A stretch of 45,246 nt of DNA, from contig JAEYQM010000037.1 of assembly GCA_023410025.1 (NCBI GenBank), positions 1 to 45,246 on the forward strand, given 5' to 3'. The notes under the pieces are model-generated. The model did no database searches, had not been told where the DNA came from, and was given only the letters and a program-made list of their open reading frames with translations. The translations under genes were made by a program, and so were the position numbers. Numbering within the stretch: the stretch's first letter is position 1; every line of letters begins with the position of its first letter. Of the stretch, positions 41,499-45,246 are shown one piece after another. The stretch comes from Bacillota bacterium (GTDB taxonomy: Bacteria; Bacillota_I; Bacilli_A; ML615J-28; CAG-698).

Positions 41499-43439
41499 GT
41501 GTATTCAAAATATTTTAAATCCTTATTATTTTTAGTTTTCATATTTGTATTAGGTGGATGTAATATCGACAAACCTGAGGAGATAGTTATTGAGAATTCA
41601 ATTAGTTTAAAAGTTGATGAAGTTATTGAAGTAACTCTTCCTAATGAGTTTTTCGGTTTAGATGTATCAAAAAATGTATGGACAAACAATAATGAAGAAA
41701 TTGTTTTTCTTGAAAATGGTACAGTTTTAGGTATATCTGCAGGACAAGCCTTAATTAAAGTAACTAACGGAAATTACGTATTTAAACTAACAGTAAGTGT
41801 ATATGATGTTAAGGAATATGAAAAACAATTATATGAAATAACGTCATACATTCGTAATAAGATGTCTTTAGTTGGAGATAAGTTCTTTGAAATTGTAGAA
41901 GAAATTGAAGGATATAATTTTGAAATATGGTATACATCACAAAACCCAGAAATATTAGATTTAAATGGATATTATGTAAGAGGTTTAATTGATCAAAGCG
42001 CATACATTAAAGCAACAATTAAATTGATGGGAATAACAAGTGAATTTACAATTCTTGTGAAAATAGAAATGATTCCAGCAGAGGAACAAAGACAAATAGT
42101 TAATGAATTTCTGGATGAACAAGTAAAAGATATCATTAATAGTGAATCGGGACAATTACCAAAATATTTTACAGAATATGATTTAGCATTAACTTGGAGA
42201 GCAAATCAACCAGGTGTAGTTGGTGCAGATTATAAATTATATACAGCTTATAACCAAGCAAGTGTAAATTTATACGCGTCATATTTAATTGGAGGAAAAA
42301 CAGAAAGTATGGAATTCAAGTATAATTCAAAAGGTACACAAAATAAAGAAGAATATATCGACCGCGTATTAAATGAATTAATTCCGGAACAATCAACAAT
42401 GTACTTAAATACAATATATGGTGTTCAAGAAGAAGTAATTCAAGACTTCATTTATCCAGATTCTGTAACTCAACTTCGTCCAGGAACAGGAAAAGTTGGT
42501 AAGAAAATGCCGGGTGGACCACAATATGTTGTTATCCATGATACAGGTATGACAAACATTGGAGATAACGCAGATGGATTAAATGAATATATTCATAGCC
42601 AAGCTAATAGTCCTGATGGAAGAGTAGCTTCATGGCATTTCTCAATTGATGATACAAAGACTTACCAACATGTTCCAACCGATGAAGTTGCATGGCATGC
42701 TGGTGATGGTTCTGCTGCATTTGGTACAACGTATTTTAATACTTCATATAATGCATGGAGTATTGGCGGAGGAAATTTAAATGGAATTGGTATTGAAACA
42801 TGTATCAATCCTGGTAATGATTATGAATTGACTTTAAAGAGAACTGCAAAACTTACTGCTTCTCTATTATTACAATATAACTTGGGATTAGATAGAATAA
42901 AACAACATAATGATTTTAGTGGTAAAAACTGTCCAGCAGTTATTAGAGGAACAAAAGGGTTATGGGAAACATTCTTAAAGGATGTTGAAACAGAATACTT
43001 CTTAATGATGATCGCAAAAGATGTTGATGCTAAATGGGAAATAAGTCATCCAGAAATAATTAAACCAAGTGGAAAAGTTGTGAAACCGATTAATGACACT
43101 ACTGTAACTTTAAAATTAACTATTACATTAGATGGTACAAAAAAAGTTCATAACTATACTACATTTGTAAAAGGAATGACATTTTCTGAAAAATTATCAA
43201 GAGTTAACTCTGATATATTAACTAAATATGTAAGTAATAGAGCAAATTCTAATATTACTCTTCCAACTTATCTTGAAGCATATAAGGCTACTATCACATG
43301 GGAGAGCAGTCATCCAAATATTATTAGTAACACAGGTTCATATACTAAACCTGATAAAGAAACAGTTGTAAAACTAACTGCTACTATAAAGATTGGTAAT
43401 GATGTTGAAAAAAGAGAATATAATGTAAAGGTTAGCTAA
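41499..43439 (+). CDS. N-acetylmuramoyl-L-alanine amidase lipoprotein with Ig-like domains
   Basis: A 646-residue surface lipoprotein that should cleave the amide bond between muramic acid and the stem peptide. The lipobox is LGGC with C21. Bacterial Ig-like modules lie at about 25-105 and 110-300. The Amidase_2 domain (about 335-490) has zinc ligands H347 in VVIHDTG and H470 in QHNDFSGKNCP and the EVAWHAGDG loop. Two atrophied Ig-like repeats follow (SHPEIIKPSGKVVKP and SHPNIISNTGSYTKP). The start is GTG at 41499, about nine bases after AAAAGGAG. It shows the cell has peptidoglycan to remodel. Confidence 0.92.
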   Translation: MYSKYFKSLLFLVFIFVLGGCNIDKPEEIVIENSISLKVDEVIEVTLPNEFFGLDVSKNVWTNNNEEIVFLENGTVLGISAGQALIKVTNGNYVFKLTVSVYDVKEYEKQLYEITSYIRNKMSLVGDKFFEIVEEIEGYNFEIWYTSQNPEILDLNGYYVRGLIDQSAYIKATIKLMGITSEFTILVKIEMIPAEEQRQIVNEFLDEQVKDIINSESGQLPKYFTEYDLALTWRANQPGVVGADYKLYTAYNQASVNLYASYLIGGKTESMEFKYNSKGTQNKEEYIDRVLNELIPEQSTMYLNTIYGVQEEVIQDFIYPDSVTQLRPGTGKVGKKMPGGPQYVVIHDTGMTNIGDNADGLNEYIHSQANSPDGRVASWHFSIDDTKTYQHVPTDEVAWHAGDGSAAFGTTYFNTSYNAWSIGGGNLNGIGIETCINPGNDYELTLKRTAKLTASLLLQYNLGLDRIKQHNDFSGKNCPAVIRGTKGLWETFLKDVETEYFLMMIAKDVDAKWEISHPEIIKPSGKVVKPINDTTVTLKLTITLDGTKKVHNYTTFVKGMTFSEKLSRVNSDILTKYVSNRANSNITLPTYLEAYKATITWESSHPNIISNTGSYTKPDKETVVKLTATIKIGNDVEKREYNVKVS

Positions 43440-43443
43440 TTTA

Positions 43444-43482
43444 AAGTACCCTCTACCAGATTGGTAGAAGGTGCTTTTTTAT
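43444..43482 (+). terminator. Terminator of the amidase gene
   Basis: An imperfect stem (AGTACC-CTCTACC with GGTAGA-AGGTGCT) around an AGATT loop, followed by a T run. Confidence 0.85.
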
Positions 43483-43601
43483 TTTAGTATAAATACTTTT
43501 TAATTATAATTATTTTTTATATTACAAAACTAATTTATAAATGATACAGTACTCTTTATATTGTGATGTATAAAGTAATAATGTTTAAATTGAAATGCAA
43601 A

Positions 43602-44064
43602 ACAAAATTAAAGTTAAGTCAAGGTGTATGACTTGATGAGATAATTAATAATATACAAAATGGAGATAAAACATATTTATTATTTGAATATGATGATAGT
43701 GAAATTGAAGTTTCCGAGGACAATATAATAAGACTGCAATTGTAAGAACAATGCATAAACAATCAAAAATAGTTTTATTTAATGAACTAAATGTAGCCTT
43801 AGATACAAAGGTGGAGGAAAAATTCTTTAAATTATTTAAAGAAATAATAAAAGATAAGTTAGAAATTTTAATCACACATAGACTTTCAACTGTAGTAAAG
43901 ATGGTAAAATAATAGAAATAAAGAATGGGCAATTGATTGAAATAGGAACACATAAAGAGTTAATACTTTTAAAAACGAATATTCAAAATTATTTAATATA
44001 CATTCTAAACATTATATCAAAACAGCATGGAAAAGTTAAATTAAAAAATATATGTAGTCAATAA
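43602..44064 (+). pseudogene. Remnant of an ABC exporter ATPase domain
   Basis: Three reading frames in sequence give the end of an ABC exporter ATPase. Frame one (to TAA 43743) reads DEIINNIQNGDKTYLL and on to SEIEVSEDN, the pre-signature region. Frame two (43745-43912) reads RTMHKQSKIVLFNELNVALD, where LDEPTSALD is expected, then LEILITHRLSTV. Frame three (43900-44064) reads IIEIKNGQLIEIGTHKELI. Two frameshifts, an upstream stop and a damaged Walker B show it is dead. It most resembles bacteriocin or lipid exporters of the MsbA/C39 type. The N-terminal part is missing. Confidence 0.75.
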
Positions 44065-44089
44065 AGTTACTATTTTAAATATCTCTATT

Positions 44090-44510
44090 TTTATTAATAG
44101 TATTTGCTACTTAAATTATTATATCGTAATTAACAAATCCATTAGATTTATTAATAGATAGATACCTATTTGATACATTAAAAGAAGGTATAGTACATAT
44201 TTAGATATTAACTAAAATAATACTTTTAAATTAAGGATATAATTTTTTTTATTTTTTAATTTATAAATTTTATAGATATAGAAAAAAACATATTTTCAAA
44301 CAAAGATCAGTTCTCCATTACACATGAAGATATAATTAATTGAAATAGATGAAACTCATTATATTTAAAAGAGCTTATTAATTTGCCTACAATGAAAATT
44401 AAGAAACAATATGATTCTGAATTAGGTAACTGTAGAAAGTGGATTATAATTGATTGTAATCATGTATTAAGACATTTAAATATATTTGTATAAATTACCG
44501 AAAGAGAACT
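44090..44510 (+). pseudogene. Possible remnant of a second ABC exporter membrane domain
   Basis: Broken frames give NPLDLLIDRYLFDTLKEG, YKFYRYRKKHIFKQRSVLHYT and LKELINLPTMKIKKQYDSELG. In order these resemble the transmembrane domain of a peptidase-type ABC exporter (LIDKYFDT..., then the NLPM-x-F-F-x-x-R-x-x-GE segment). Many stops interrupt it. The match is by eye and weak. Confidence 0.4.
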
Positions 44511-45035
44511 TGTCTTTGCTAAGAACTTTAGTAAACCAAAAAGCATATTAAGTAAAGAAGTAGAAAAAAAGATTTACATATTTATATTAAAGAAAACAAG
44601 AATAAAAAAAATTAAAACTTTTTTATTAAAAAATAGAAAATACATTTTATAATGATGTAAGCTATGTAAAATGTTATGATGATGGTATTATGTTCAATGA
44701 TCAATACATTGTTTGTGAAAATAGTATTTTGAAAGTTTTGCTAAAATCAAATAATAATTGTTATATAAGTGTTTATTAATTATAACGAAGATATTAAGGA
44801 ACTTTTATAAAAATATACCATATAATAATAAATGGAGTTGCCAAGTATAGTTTTTTATATTTGGAAACACATAATATTTGATTTAATAAATAAAACATAT
44901 AAAAATAAACAAATTAGTTGATTTATTAAATAAATTGTGCAATTATATTACTGCGAAACAATTATAAAGTTGTTTTGTAAAATTAAAAAAAGCAATTAAT
45001 TATACAAATAAAAAAACTTAAAAAAGTTTTAAAAA
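44511..45035. other. AT-rich decayed region without a recognisable gene
   Basis: Only short broken frames occur (for example VSYVKCYDDGIMFNDQYIV near 44655). A small inverted repeat, AAAACTT...AAGTTTT at 45013-45030, and A/T tracts lie just before the tandem promoters and may act as an UP element for them. Confidence 0.5.
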
Positions 45036-45039
45036 GTAT

Positions 45040-45068
45040 TTGACAACTTCAAAACGCTAGTGTATAAT
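45040..45068 (+). promoter_or_regulatory. Tandem promoter P1 of a probable rRNA operon
   Basis: Perfect TTGACA (45040-45045) and TATAAT (45063-45068) with a 17-base spacer ending GTG. Confidence 0.85.
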
Positions 45069-45142
45069 GTTAGAGGTTGTTACGAAGCAGTCAAAAAATA
45101 ATCAAACAAATAAAAAACTTTATAAAAAGGTTAATAAATTTG

Positions 45143-45171
45143 TTGACAAATGAGAATGCATCGTGTATAAT
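45143..45171 (+). promoter_or_regulatory. Tandem promoter P2 of a probable rRNA operon
   Basis: Perfect TTGACA (45143-45148) and TATAAT (45166-45171), 17-base spacer also ending GTG, 103 bases after P1. Confidence 0.85.
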
Positions 45172-45177
45172 TATAAA

Positions 45178-45246
45178 TACTGAAATTGAAAAATTTCAGG
45201 TAAATAAGGTCTTTGAAAACTAAACAGAATAACAGGTGGAGCGGGA
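45178..45246 (+). other. Leader of a probable rRNA operon
   Basis: After P2 comes a hairpin (45180-45187 with 45192-45199, GAAA loop) and then CTTTGAAAACTAAACAG, typical of the sequence just before 16S rRNA in Bacillota and a BoxA-like antitermination context. The 16S gene itself would start beyond the window, so rRNA identity is inferred. Confidence 0.7.

Noticed and set aside
43500..45035. Insertion sequence or CRISPR array in the AT-rich region
   Set aside because: No transposase motif, terminal inverted repeats or regularly spaced direct repeats are visible.
1..45246. Wall-less mycoplasma-like organism, suggested by low GC and compact genes
   Set aside because: Alanine racemase, a wall amidase lipoprotein, competence genes and sporulation genes argue against it.

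Overview
The window is a compact, very AT-rich chromosomal segment (GC about 30 % by eye) from a member of the Bacillota. Gene order is that of the Bacilli core genome: rpsF-ssb-rpsR-gdpP-rplI-dnaB, prfA-alr-prmC-tsaC-spoIIR-rpiB-upp, spoIIQ-spoIIID, yhaM-prsA, walJ-rlmH, mnmA-recD2, comEA-comEC-holA-rpsT-gpr and pgsA-recA-rny. TGA ends several genes (alr, prmC, recD2, comEA), so the standard code is in use. Alanine racemase and an N-acetylmuramoyl-L-alanine amidase argue for a peptidoglycan wall. Five sporulation-type genes (spoIIR, spoIIQ, spoIIID, a yjcZ-type microprotein and gpr) suggest an endospore former or a recent descendant. The short intergenic spaces and collapsed synteny suggest a reduced-genome Bacilli lineage near Erysipelotrichia/Mollicutes; this placement is inferred, not proven.

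Layout. 1-6054: translation and replication genes (partial S6, SSB, S18, a GdpP phosphodiesterase fused in frame to ribosomal protein L9, DnaB, RF1). 6056-11409: alanine racemase, PrmC, an unknown membrane protein, TsaC, SpoIIR, an unknown small protein, RpiB, Upp. 11468-15071: a DUF1146-type protein, SpoIIQ, a minus-strand pair of degenerate ABC ATPase and membrane protein, SpoIIID, and a YigZ/IMPACT protein. 15199-20643: a CCA-transferase-like protein without its catalytic carboxylates, coupled to the exoribonuclease YhaM; then YjcZ and a very large PrsA-like foldase. 20748-27339: WalJ, RlmH, UvrB, MnmA, RecD2. 27388-31192: a microprotein and a GNAT / TIGR01906-like membrane protein / cytoplasmic GH9 operon. 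31272-36935: ComEA, ComEC, HolA, S20 (minus), GPR and two tiny membrane proteins where spoIIP usually lies. 37016-43439: BaiN-type flavoprotein, PgsA, RecA, RNase Y and an amidase lipoprotein. 43600-45030 is decayed DNA with remnants of an ABC exporter. The window ends in two consensus tandem promoters and a leader that look like the start of an rRNA operon.

The most interesting points are these. (1) spoIIR and spoIIQ both have a hairpin covering their ribosome binding site and a shared sigma-F-like promoter motif whose predicted start lies inside the right arm of that hairpin. Read-through mRNA could then be silenced while forespore mRNA escapes. (2) A pseudo-ABC ATPase has lost every catalytic motif yet has a strong vegetative promoter, and it sits between spoIIQ and spoIIID. 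(3) A catalytically dead CCA-transferase paralogue is translationally coupled to YhaM. (4) GdpP and L9 are one open reading frame.
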